Shown here piece after piece: positions 39,654 through 47,143 of a stretch of DNA of 64,000 nt (its first letter is position 1; the number at the start of each line of letters is the position of its first letter). Below the pieces are notes generated by a model. The model saw nothing but the letters and a program-made list of their open reading frames with translations. It had not been told where the DNA came from and ran no database searches. The stretch is taken from positions 148,329 through 212,328 of the forward strand of contig JAUYTN010000007.1 of the NCBI GenBank assembly GCA_030695205.1. Reading direction: 5' to 3'. The DNA is from Burkholderiaceae bacterium (lineage in GTDB: Bacteria; Pseudomonadota; Gammaproteobacteria; Burkholderiales; Burkholderiaceae_C). Position numbers and translations under genes: made by a program.

Positions 39654-41798
39654 TCAAGGTTTGAAGCTTTGAGCAAAAGTATGGGCGTCAACCAGTGACA
39701 TCGAGCGGCTGACGTAGCCCGCCAAAAACAAGTCGTCTGGCAACACCCAATCCCACTTCTCGGAATTAGGTAAGTCTTGCCTAGTGAATATGTGTGCCGC
39801 AGTTGGGCAAGGCCGCGCAGCAATTTGAGCAATGGCCTCTGTCACCATGCCCAGTGTGACGTGTTGAATGGTGATGCATATCCCATCATTTCGCGCTTGC
39901 AACCCTTGGTGTTTCAAAAGCGCCGCCACAGAGTCTTGCAGCACGTCGCCCTGCCACAAAAACAAGTAAAGCGTGCTGCCTTCCACCACACAACGCGCAC
40001 TGTCCAACTGCAAACGCAGGTACTGCTTTCGCGCATCTTGCAGCAGTGACCGTGCGTTGGCATCCAACCAAACCGGCACGTCCTGGCTGGCCAGCACTGC
40101 ACGCATTTCTTCCCGCACTTTGTCGTGCACTGGTTGGCCTTCACCGCGTGTGCGCGGCAGCTTGCCCGTGTCTGAAGGCAACAAATCAACCAGCCGCTTT
40201 TCGTGGTCAATGTGCTGAATGGACCAGCGCCGCCCTGCAAACGTGATCACGTCATTCCGCTGGTTCCAGGCGTGCAAAGGCAACGTGCCCAGCTCCTTGC
40301 CGCCCTGCCGCAGCCGGTATTCCTGCGAATCGGGAAACGCCGCGTAGAACGTGTAATGGTTCACCAGTCGCTCGCCCAACTCACCGTGCAGTAACAGCCG
40401 GTTGGCATCTTGCATGAGCAGTTTTTTTGCCGCCATGGCACGCAACAATGCAATGAAGTCGCCCTCCGTCACACCCCTGAACGGCCCGGTTTGGCACAGC
40501 CGCTCATAGGCCACCGCAGCCGTTACGCCATGGCATTCGCCTACCAGGCTCAGCACCTGCTGAACCAGCGTGGAGTAGTCCATTGCGCCTACCCGCGGTG
40601 GCTCGTACCACTTGGCCAGAAAGAGCTGAATCACCGCCACCGCTTGTACCAAGTCTGGTTGCAGGCTGTCGGCGCACGCCATGCCTGGGCCATACGGTTT
40701 GGCAATGCAGTATTGCCACAGCACAGCGGCTTCACCCTCACGCCGTCCGGCCCGCCCAATGCGCTGGCACAGGCTGGCCACTGTTTGGGGCGGGCCAATT
40801 TGCACCACGCCTTTGATGGCACCAATGTCTATGCCCATTTCCAGCGTGGTGGTGCAAATGGCGCTGACCGGCAGGTAGCCGCGCTTGAGTTCGGCTTCGG
40901 TTTCTTCCCGCTCGCTTTTGGCCAAACGCCCGTGGTGCGGAAAAAACGTGACTGGCAGCCCCGCCGCTTCGCATCGCTTGCGCAGCGCATCGGCGTAGAA
41001 CTCCACCAGCCCCACCCCAGCCGGAAACACCAAGTGGTTGGCACCGCGCAGGCGCTCAAACAACTCATTGGCAATCAGCCAATGGGGGTCTTGGTCGGTT
41101 TCGGTCATGGTGGCGGGCTGGCACACTGCCTTCAGAGCCAGTTGCAGGTGCCGCTTTTCTCCGGCAGAAGCCACCACATGCACCGCATGCCCTTGCCCTG
41201 GGCGCAGAAAGTCTGCCGCCAACAGCATGTCACCCAACGTGGCAGACAAGCCAATGCGCTGCACACGCCGCGCCAGTTGGCATTCCAGCCGGTGTAACAG
41301 GCTTTGAAGCTGCCGCCCCCGCACATTGCCAATGAAGGCATGCAGTTCATCCACCACCACGGCTTCAAGCGCCGCGAACAGCCCGCGCACCTCGCCGCCC
41401 CGGCGAAACAGCAGCGCCTCCAGCGACTCAGGCGTGATCAGCACCACCCCACGCGGATTGGCAAAAAAACGCTTGCGGCTGCTTTGCCCCACATCCCCGT
41501 GCCAGGGGTACACGGGAATGTCCATGCCTTCGCAAAACACCTGCAGCCGCTCCACCTGGTCGTTGATCAGCGCTTTGACAGGGGCCACATAAAGCACCAC
41601 ACCACCACCGTTCCACAAGCGAGTGAGCAAGGGCAAAAAAGCAGACTCTGTTTTGCCCGATGCCGTGGCCGCCGACACGATCACATCGGCCTGCGTGTCC
41701 AGAATCAACGGCAGGGCGGCCAGTTGGTTGTCGCGAAGGCCCTTCCAGCCCAGGCCCCACAACGCACGCTGCAAGGGTGGGGCCAAACGGTCAAACAT
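39654..41798 (-). CDS. Lhr/BrxHI-like DEAD/DEAH helicase
   Basis: The 714-aa superfamily 2 helicase has Walker A ATASGKTES (residues 44-52), a DELH Walker B (VVVDELHAF, 147-155), SAT motif GLSATLGD (183-190) and motif VI QRIGRAGRREGE (345-356). The Lhr-like architecture and partner genes match BrxHI, the helicase of type 2 BREX and of TerB-linked three-gene operons. The C-terminal 350 residues are not a recognised nuclease. Its ATG lies 3 bp after the stop of the TerB-C fusion gene, so the two are co-translated. No strand or substrate preference can be read. Confidence 0.82.
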   Translation of the reverse strand: MFDRLAPPLQRALWGLGWKGLRDNQLAALPLILDTQADVIVSAATASGKTESAFLPLLTRLWNGGGVVLYVAPVKALINDQVERLQVFCEGMDIPVYPWHGDVGQSSRKRFFANPRGVVLITPESLEALLFRRGGEVRGLFAALEAVVVDELHAFIGNVRGRQLQSLLHRLECQLARRVQRIGLSATLGDMLLAADFLRPGQGHAVHVVASAGEKRHLQLALKAVCQPATMTETDQDPHWLIANELFERLRGANHLVFPAGVGLVEFYADALRKRCEAAGLPVTFFPHHGRLAKSEREETEAELKRGYLPVSAICTTTLEMGIDIGAIKGVVQIGPPQTVASLCQRIGRAGRREGEAAVLWQYCIAKPYGPGMACADSLQPDLVQAVAVIQLFLAKWYEPPRVGAMDYSTLVQQVLSLVGECHGVTAAVAYERLCQTGPFRGVTEGDFIALLRAMAAKKLLMQDANRLLLHGELGERLVNHYTFYAAFPDSQEYRLRQGGKELGTLPLHAWNQRNDVITFAGRRWSIQHIDHEKRLVDLLPSDTGKLPRTRGEGQPVHDKVREEMRAVLASQDVPVWLDANARSLLQDARKQYLRLQLDSARCVVEGSTLYLFLWQGDVLQDSVAALLKHQGLQARNDGICITIQHVTLGMVTEAIAQIAARPCPTAAHIFTRQDLPNSEKWDWVLPDDLFLAGYVSRSMSLVDAHTFAQSFKP

Positions 41799-41801
41799 GG
41801 C

Positions 41802-44195
41802 TCACCACACTGCCAGCACTTGCAACAGCACCCCGCGCTGCACGTTCACGTTGTTTGCCGTTTCTTCCAGTGCTGGCTCACCTGCCACATCAAAGGCGCG
41901 TTCGTTCACTTCGTCCATCACCGCGCTGGGCATCAAGCCCAGGGGCAGCAGCTTTTGCCGCAACACAGCCACCGGGACGCTGATTTGGGTGCACAGCCAA
42001 GCCAGTATTTCGGGCAAGGTTTGTGTGGGTGCAGCGGCTGGCGGTGGTGTGGCGGGTGCATTCAGGCGGCTCAGCGCTTCTTGCAAGCTTTTTTCGAGCA
42101 ACTGCATGCGTGTGGCCAATTCGGCTTGGTTGGCAGATGCCTCCGGGGCGCTGTGGCTGGTTTCTGCCCCCGCCAATGGTTCAACGCTGACATGCACCAG
42201 CGCCATCACCTGATCGTCCTCATCCGCGCAACGGTAAGAAAACGTCAACTGCTGCATAGGCTTGTTTTGCAGCAAGGTGATGTGTAAATGCTCACCCAGT
42301 GCCGCGTACCCGATGCGGTTGCTGTCAAACACCAAACCCATTTTTCGGAACGTGCCTGCACGCAAGGTGGCACCTTTTCCGCCATCCATCATTCCCTTGG
42401 CCCAGCCCAGTTGCTCTATTTCTTCCCCCTGAGCTGTCACAAACCCGGCCATTGGCATTTCAAGACTAATTTGCCGGTCGCTCTGGTTGCTGATGGTGAA
42501 ATAAAACACCGTGGCTTCGCCATTTTTTGGATCAAGAAGGCTGACTTCGTCAAACGCCAGGGCAATGTCGGTGTGTGGCTTTTCCACCCGGTTGAATGCA
42601 GCGGTGATGGCCAGGTTTGAGTTCACAGTCACTTGGCGGACGGGCTCAAGCCCATCGTCTGTATCGCCTCCCCAACCGTCGAACACACAGCCATCGGCGG
42701 CTTTGGCCTCCATATCGACCACGCTGCCTTTCCAAAATGTTTGCTCTGTGGGCCAAACCACGCCACGACCTGTGCCGGTGGGCGTCACTTTCAAGGTGAA
42801 GGTGGGCAGGGGACGAAACTCTGCCTTCACCGCCGTGGCTTCATTCATAGCGAGTTTGCAAACGGGTTGTGTGCCCGTGGCTGCTCCGTGCCACTGCACA
42901 AACTCGTGCCCCTCTTCGGGTGTGGCTATCAGCGTAACGGTGCTGCCAGCCTCGTATTCTTCGGCAACCACACTGCGCTTGACCAAGCCCTTGCCTTGGG
43001 TTGAAACGGTGAGCGGATACACCCGCACAAATTCAGCCCAAATCGTTTTGGGGCTATCAATCTTGAGCTTTACCTTCGGAATTATTCCGCTTAAGTGGCC
43101 ATCCCAACCTTTAAAAAATGATCCCTTCGCTGGTTTAGCCTCCAATTCAACAACCGTATCACAAGGATACTGAATAGCATCAGGCGTTGATGTAACAATC
43201 CCCTCCCCGGCGCCTTTGACTTTTACCATCAGAGGCCAAGATATAAGCGCAAATTCAGCACAGATCGACTTATTCTCATCGATGGTTAACATGCAGGCCA
43301 GGTCAGAGCCTGAGACATCCCCCGACCACTTCACAAAGTAAGACCGCTCATCTGGTATTGCAATGAATTCTATTTTGGCACCAAATGGATATACAAAACC
43401 AGGGCAGGGAAATTTTTCAAAAGCGCCATCTTGTTTTATGGCCACATTGCAACTCTTTACCGAACCTGACCCAGTGCCAACTTGAGTAACTTGAACAGGG
43501 TGCACATCAACGCTTCTCACCAACCTAAGGAGTTGATATCTTTTGAGCGAGTCATATGAAGATAGATGCCCCGACTTGTGCAATGCCGCATACACACCAG
43601 GCGCGACCTGATCTGTGGACCAGCAGTAACCAGTCAATGCGGACGAGAAGAACTCCTTGCCACTTGGAAAAATATTTTTTAGCTCAGATAGTTTTGGAAT
43701 TCGCCAGTCTGAATAACCAGCATAATTCTTTCCAATATCCACAGCATCAATAAAATTAATTTTTTCAGGGTATATTTTGTATGTCCACATCAAAAATGTG
43801 GATTGATCAAACACAGTGCCATCATCATTAATAACAAAGCGACCATGCGGGTCGAATTTTTTTATTACCTGAATTGATGGATCATCCACCCACAATCTAG
43901 ATTCATCATCATGAATTTCAGATTTTTTTGATTGCAACGACAGCAACGACATTGATTCTTTTGATCTATTCTCATCAGAAGTGTCTTCAGAGAAAACTGC
44001 CACAACATTGGTTACATACCGCGGATTGACGTTGCACACACTGAATGCGCTGGAGGACAGGCTTCCTACTCCTTCCCACCTAATAAATACAGCCCTGCTG
44101 TTTGGTATTGCGTGTAGTTGTATTGCTGGGCCAATGCGTGCTGGTTTTTGCGCAACTGTGCCGCTTCCAATTATTTTTACATCAATTTCTGTCAT
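41802..44195 (-). CDS. InlB-like repeat/DUF1566/TerB-C fusion protein
   Basis: This 797-aa protein, with no signal peptide, is the oddest in the window. Residues 1-70 and four units at about 232-316, 319-391, 392-463 and 464-536 look like divergent InlB-type beta repeats (each with a GSxVTLxAxPxxGxxFxxW-like core and closing AEF). Residues about 112-229 resemble DUF1566/Lcl_C (DQSTFLMWTYK, GYSDWRIPKLSEL, YCWSTD, LLRLVRSV). A beta-rich region (540-672) and short coiled coil (688-712) precede a TerB-C-like end (727-797, GLMPSAVMDEVNERAFDVAG then EPALEE). The 5' half is AT-rich, unlike the 3' half. Between a BrxD-like ATPase and a helicase one normally finds a TerB-N/TerB-C protein. I infer it is the sensor or scaffold of that trio. 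Confidence 0.75.
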   Translation of the reverse strand: MTEIDVKIIGSGTVAQKPARIGPAIQLHAIPNSRAVFIRWEGVGSLSSSAFSVCNVNPRYVTNVVAVFSEDTSDENRSKESMSLLSLQSKKSEIHDDESRLWVDDPSIQVIKKFDPHGRFVINDDGTVFDQSTFLMWTYKIYPEKINFIDAVDIGKNYAGYSDWRIPKLSELKNIFPSGKEFFSSALTGYCWSTDQVAPGVYAALHKSGHLSSYDSLKRYQLLRLVRSVDVHPVQVTQVGTGSGSVKSCNVAIKQDGAFEKFPCPGFVYPFGAKIEFIAIPDERSYFVKWSGDVSGSDLACMLTIDENKSICAEFALISWPLMVKVKGAGEGIVTSTPDAIQYPCDTVVELEAKPAKGSFFKGWDGHLSGIIPKVKLKIDSPKTIWAEFVRVYPLTVSTQGKGLVKRSVVAEEYEAGSTVTLIATPEEGHEFVQWHGAATGTQPVCKLAMNEATAVKAEFRPLPTFTLKVTPTGTGRGVVWPTEQTFWKGSVVDMEAKAADGCVFDGWGGDTDDGLEPVRQVTVNSNLAITAAFNRVEKPHTDIALAFDEVSLLDPKNGEATVFYFTISNQSDRQISLEMPMAGFVTAQGEEIEQLGWAKGMMDGGKGATLRAGTFRKMGLVFDSNRIGYAALGEHLHITLLQNKPMQQLTFSYRCADEDDQVMALVHVSVEPLAGAETSHSAPEASANQAELATRMQLLEKSLQEALSRLNAPATPPPAAAPTQTLPEILAWLCTQISVPVAVLRQKLLPLGLMPSAVMDEVNERAFDVAGEPALEETANNVNVQRGVLLQVLAVW

Positions 44196-44216
44196 TTCAA
44201 CGCATCCAAATTGATT

Positions 44217-45509
44217 TTAAATAATCAAGTCTGACAATCCATCGCTTGAATGAGCGGCCTCCGGCACCTTGGCAATGTCAACCTGCGTTTGCAACAGCAA
44301 CGCTTGCCAAGCCGCCCCAGGGTTTTGCTCTAGCACAGCCAGCAACCCAATGAATGCCGTGATTGTGGTGCGCGGTGTGCGGAAGGTGGCTTCGCCGATG
44401 CGCTGTTCGCAGTGGCGCATGAAGGCGGGTATGGTTTCTGGTGGTAATTGGGTTTGTTCAGGTTGCCCATGTTGGTACACCGCCTGCACTTTGCGCAGCA
44501 ACTCAACGAAATGCTCGCGCCCCAGGGCTCCTAGGCGCAGCACTGGCCCAGTCATGTCAACCCAGTCGCCCCGTGCAAACGGGTTGTCGGCCAAGCGAGA
44601 CTGCAGCGCCGGGTAGCTATACAGGCCCCGCCGTGGGTCCAGCAAAAACTCAGGTGTCCCACCCAGCAGCACGCCTAAACCTTCGGCATTGCCTTGTTCC
44701 AAGTCGTTGAGGATGCGCAGTATTTGCTCGTAGTTGCTGTTGCGGGCGTGGCTGTGGGCCAGTTTGTAGAGGTTGACGAGTTCGTCAATGCACACCAGCA
44801 AGCCTTGATAGCCCGCCAGTCGGGTGAAGGTGGCCATCAGCTTAAGCTGGTCGTAAACGGCGGCATCGTCAATGATTTCGCGCACACCCAGTGCTTTGCG
44901 CGCATCGGTTTTGGCTGTGAATTCGCCGCGCAGCCAGCGTATGGCGTTGTCCTTCAAATCTTCGTTGCCCGTTTCGTAGGCGCGCCAGTAAGCGGCGATG
45001 ACGGTGGCAAAGTCGTAGCCCATGACAAGTTCGTTAAGGCGGGCCAGCCGTTCGTGAATGATCTCTTCTGGCTTGGTCCCGGTTTGCCGGGCTTGCGCCA
45101 CGGCGGTGGTGATGAATTTTTCAACTACGGTGGCCAACGCGCCGCCGTTGGGCTTAACGCGGGTGGCCAGGTTTTTCATCAGCTCGGCATACAGGCTGCG
45201 GGCTTCGCCGCCAGTGGCGTGCAGACGGCGGCTGGGGTTGAGGTCGGCGTGCGCCACCACCAGTTGGCGGTCCATGGCGCTGCCGCGCACCACGTTCATG
45301 AAGAAGGTTTTGCCTGCACCATATTCACCAATTACCAGTTTGAAGACACTGCCACCGCTGGCAATTCGGTCCAGGCTTGCTTCCAGCGCTGCAATCTCGT
45401 TGTCCCGGCCCACTTGTATGTGTTTGGCACCCAGCAACGGCGTGACACCGGCGCGAAGGGATTGGATCAATGCATCGCGTTCACGGGGGCGTAGTGCTTG
45501 TGTGCTCAT
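44217..45509 (-). CDS. BrxD-like P-loop ATPase (BrxC/BrxD family)
   Basis: The 430-aa cytosolic protein has Walker A GEYGAGKTFFMN (61-72), Walker B LLVCIDELVNLYK (237-249) and the GGTPEFLLDPRRGLYSYPAL block (283-302) typical of DUF2791/BrxD. In type 2 BREX and related TerB operons this ATPase pairs with an Lhr-like helicase. The start at 45509 (MSTQALRP) is preferred to the upstream in-frame codon. It is the first gene of the operon, followed after 21 bp by the fusion protein. An inverted repeat lies upstream. Confidence 0.85.
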   Translation of the reverse strand: MSTQALRPRERDALIQSLRAGVTPLLGAKHIQVGRDNEIAALEASLDRIASGGSVFKLVIGEYGAGKTFFMNVVRGSAMDRQLVVAHADLNPSRRLHATGGEARSLYAELMKNLATRVKPNGGALATVVEKFITTAVAQARQTGTKPEEIIHERLARLNELVMGYDFATVIAAYWRAYETGNEDLKDNAIRWLRGEFTAKTDARKALGVREIIDDAAVYDQLKLMATFTRLAGYQGLLVCIDELVNLYKLAHSHARNSNYEQILRILNDLEQGNAEGLGVLLGGTPEFLLDPRRGLYSYPALQSRLADNPFARGDWVDMTGPVLRLGALGREHFVELLRKVQAVYQHGQPEQTQLPPETIPAFMRHCEQRIGEATFRTPRTTITAFIGLLAVLEQNPGAAWQALLLQTQVDIAKVPEAAHSSDGLSDLII

Positions 45510-45550
45510 GTTGACTTCTGGCAAGCGGGAGGGTGACAGCTGCACATCTT

Positions 45551-45605
45551 ATGTCGTATGAAGACACCTCGATTACGTACGGCATCAGCCAGCACCTTAC
45601 GACAT
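45551..45605. promoter_or_regulatory. Inverted repeat upstream of BrxD-like operon
   Basis: ATGTCGTA (45551-45558) and its exact complement TACGACAT (45598-45605) are separated by 39 bp, 42-96 bp before the BrxD-like start codon. They could form an operator for a dimeric repressor, though no repressor gene lies in the island. No clear promoter hexamers were seen. Confidence 0.35.
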
Positions 45606-45643
45606 GACGCTTGAAGAAAAGGTGGCATCTTGCCTAAAAAAAC

Positions 45644-45911
45644 GCACCCCGACCTGCCCAGCATGCGCTGCGTGGGCTACCGCCAGGTGTGGGAGGCCTT
45701 TCAAAATACAGAGCTGTCAGCGCATGTCCATCAAGCGCAAAGTGCCAAAATCATTCAAAAAATTCAAGACACCGGCATTGCTGCCACCCGCCAACTGGCC
45801 AAGCGCCAGCTGACGTGGCTGCGCGGCATGCCCGAGCGCTGGGTGGAGGCGTGCGATGCGCCGGGGCTGGCCGAGCGGGTGGAGACGCGGGTGGCGGGGG
45901 TGTGGGGCTGA
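45644..45911 (+). repeat. Long direct repeat, right copy (miaA 3' end)
   Basis: This is the partner of 39353-39620, about 98% identical and the same length. Together they flank a 6,023-bp segment holding the BrxD/TerB-C fusion/helicase operon. No integrase or transposase gene was found between them. Confidence 0.93.
45702..45764 (-). repeat. Interspersed CGCTTG repeat, copy 7 (in miaA fragment)
   Basis: This is the duplicate of copy 6, differing by one base (ATGACC versus ATGTCC). It was carried along with the miaA 3' end. Confidence 0.75.
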
Positions 45912-45928
45912 ACGCCGGCAAAGTCAAC

Positions 45929-46222
45929 TTAACGCTTGAAACCGTCTTCCCGCTGTGCCCGCACCGCCAACACAAACACCGTGTCGATGGCTGCCACATA
46001 GCGGTACAGCGCCACATAGCCCTGCGTGGCGCGGCCGATGACGAGTTCACGTTTGCCGTCTTTCACTGGCCGCCCAATCAGTGGGCTGTGGGTCAGGATT
46101 TGGATGGCGTCCAGAATGTCGCCAATGCGTTGGGGGGCAGAGCCCGCGTCGAACTGGGCGATGTGTTCAAAGAAACGGTCAAAGTCGTCAAAGACCTCTG
46201 GTGCCAGCTCGATGCGGGTCAT
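45929..46222 (-). CDS. ParE/RelE-type toxin
   Basis: The 97-aa protein has the fold pattern of the ParE/RelE superfamily: ELAPEVFDDFDRFFEHIAQF, ILTHSPLIGRPV, ELVIGRATQGYVALYRY and FVLAVRAQRE. The YVALYRY and VRAQRE strands are the usual C-terminal sheet. It is overlapped by 4 bp by the upstream antitoxin gene, the common antitoxin-first order. The target (gyrase or ribosome) cannot be read; ParE is more likely by sequence. Confidence 0.88.
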   Translation of the reverse strand: MTRIELAPEVFDDFDRFFEHIAQFDAGSAPQRIGDILDAIQILTHSPLIGRPVKDGKRELVIGRATQGYVALYRYVAAIDTVFVLAVRAQREDGFKR

Positions 46223-46542
46223 GTGCGGGGTGGCATGCCGGGTTGCTCGTCCAGTTTGCGGGCGGCAGGTTTGCGGGCGGCAGGTTTGCGGGCGGGCATA
46301 CCATTGGCCCGCGCTGCCAGGTAGCCTTTTGCATCAGCCCAGGGCACGGTTTTGCCGCTGGCCTGAATGGTGGCCCAACGCTGCTCGGCCACGGCATTGA
46401 AGGCGTTGTCCAGTTCCACTTGCTCCACGGTTTGGGAGATGGCGTCCAGAATAAACGCATGCGCGGTTTTCCCGACTTGCTGCGCGGCAGCGGCGACGCG
46501 GACTTTGAGGTCGTCTTCAATGCGGATGGTGGTGGTGGACAT
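46219..46542 (-). CDS. CopG-type ribbon-helix-helix antitoxin
   Basis: The 107-aa protein begins STTTIRIEDDLKVRVAAAAQ, a ribbon-helix-helix DNA-binding domain, followed by a helical toxin-binding part. The C-terminal tail carries KPAAR repeats from a 15-bp tandem repeat (46255-46299). The start at 46542 has a GGAG 8 nt upstream. It likely autorepresses through the palindrome at 46571-46588 and is coupled to the toxin gene. Confidence 0.86.
   Translation of the reverse strand: MSTTTIRIEDDLKVRVAAAAQQVGKTAHAFILDAISQTVEQVELDNAFNAVAEQRWATIQASGKTVPWADAKGYLAARANGMPARKPAARKPAARKLDEQPGMPPRT
46255..46299. repeat. 15-bp tandem repeat in antitoxin gene
   Basis: The unit TTTGCGGGCGGCAGG is present twice exactly and a third time with a changed end. 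Because 15 is a multiple of 3, gain or loss of units changes only the number of KPAAR blocks in the antitoxin tail. Confidence 0.85.
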
Positions 46543-46570
46543 GGTGGACACTCCTGATGGACAGGAAATA

Positions 46571-46588
46571 GTAGCACTTTCGTGCTAC
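46571..46588. promoter_or_regulatory. Palindromic operator of the ParE/CopG pair
   Basis: GTAGCAC-TTTC-GTGCTAC is a perfect 7-bp inverted repeat 29 bp upstream of the antitoxin start. Ribbon-helix-helix antitoxins bind such sites to repress their own operon. Assignment is by position and symmetry. Confidence 0.6.
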
Positions 46589-46632
46589 AACCTGGAACTC
46601 AAGTCATAGGCCGCACTCCGCCCCCCACCCTC

Positions 46633-46760
46633 CAGCCTGAGAGCAACGGACGAGCGCACGACATCCGGGTTGAGCGCCTCGCCTTCAATGTCGCTGGTGG
46701 TGACAACTTCCTGGGTGAGGGCTTGCAGCGTGGCCTGGTCGCGCTGCGCCAGCGCAGGGC
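46633..46760 (-). pseudogene. Remnant of a Fic family gene (DUF4172 part)
   Basis: The minus strand encodes LQALTQEVVTTSDIEGE and then NPDVVRSSVALRL, matching the helical DUF4172 region that precedes the Fic domain, including the SxxIEGE inhibitory-helix motif. No HPFxxGNGR catalytic motif lies nearby and the frame has no proper start or end. It is a leftover of a lost Fic gene. Confidence 0.7.
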
Positions 46761-46811
46761 CACCCCAAGGTGAAACGTGTCTGCAGGGGGGCCCCGCCTG
46801 CCAATCGGCGC

Positions 46812-46838
46812 TCAACTGCACCAGCGTTGTGCCGATAC
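46812..46838 (+). promoter_or_regulatory. Sigma-28 (FliA)-type promoter
   Basis: TCAA (46812-46815), a 15-bp spacer and GCCGATAC (46831-46838) fit the flagellar sigma-28 consensus (TAAA-N15-GCCGATAA). The site lies 30 bp before the yjfB-like ATG. The match to a gene of the motility-protein family supports it. Confidence 0.7.
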
Positions 46839-46867
46839 CAAACCTATTTGTGCAATAGGAGCCTGTG

Positions 46868-47059
46868 ATGGAAATTTCCCCCGCCGCACTCGTCAACGCG
46901 TCCACACAGATGCAGCAGCAACAGGTGGCCCAAGCGGCACAGGTGCTGGTGCTGAAAAAAGCGATGGATATCCAGTCCAACAGCGCTGTGGCACTTGTGC
47001 AGTCACTGCCCTTGGCCACCAGTGGCCCTCTGGGCACCCAGCTCAACACCATGGCATAA
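46868..47059 (+). CDS. YjfB-like putative motility protein
   Basis: This 63-aa protein matches the small YjfB family (putative motility protein) found in flagellated bacteria. It opens EISPAALVNASTQMQQQQV and has the helix AAQVLVLKKAMDIQSNSA. An AGGAG lies 6 nt before the ATG at 46868; the GTG three bases earlier is less likely. The upstream sigma-28-type promoter suggests late flagellar-class control. Molecular role unknown. Confidence 0.8.
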   Translation: MEISPAALVNASTQMQQQQVAQAAQVLVLKKAMDIQSNSAVALVQSLPLATSGPLGTQLNTMA

Positions 47060-47143
47060 GCCTGTGCGCTGACACCACCCCCGGTTGGCGACGTTCGCGG
47101 CCAGCGGCCCGATCTCCCGACGCCCCTGCCCGGAGGCATTGGG

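Larger units (their letters stand above)
45630..45911 (+). pseudogene. Truncated miaA 3' fragment
   Basis: A TTG-started frame ([19 protein letters not shown]...) runs into the last 89 residues of MiaA. It lacks the P-loop and all catalytic residues, so it cannot be active. It is the right-hand copy of the long direct repeat. Three of the six differences from the intact gene change an amino acid (D/V, S/G, A/T). Confidence 0.88.

Noticed and set aside
39621..45643. Search for an integrase, transposase or CRISPR array within the island
   Set aside because: No such gene, spaced repeat array or tRNA was found between the two miaA copies.
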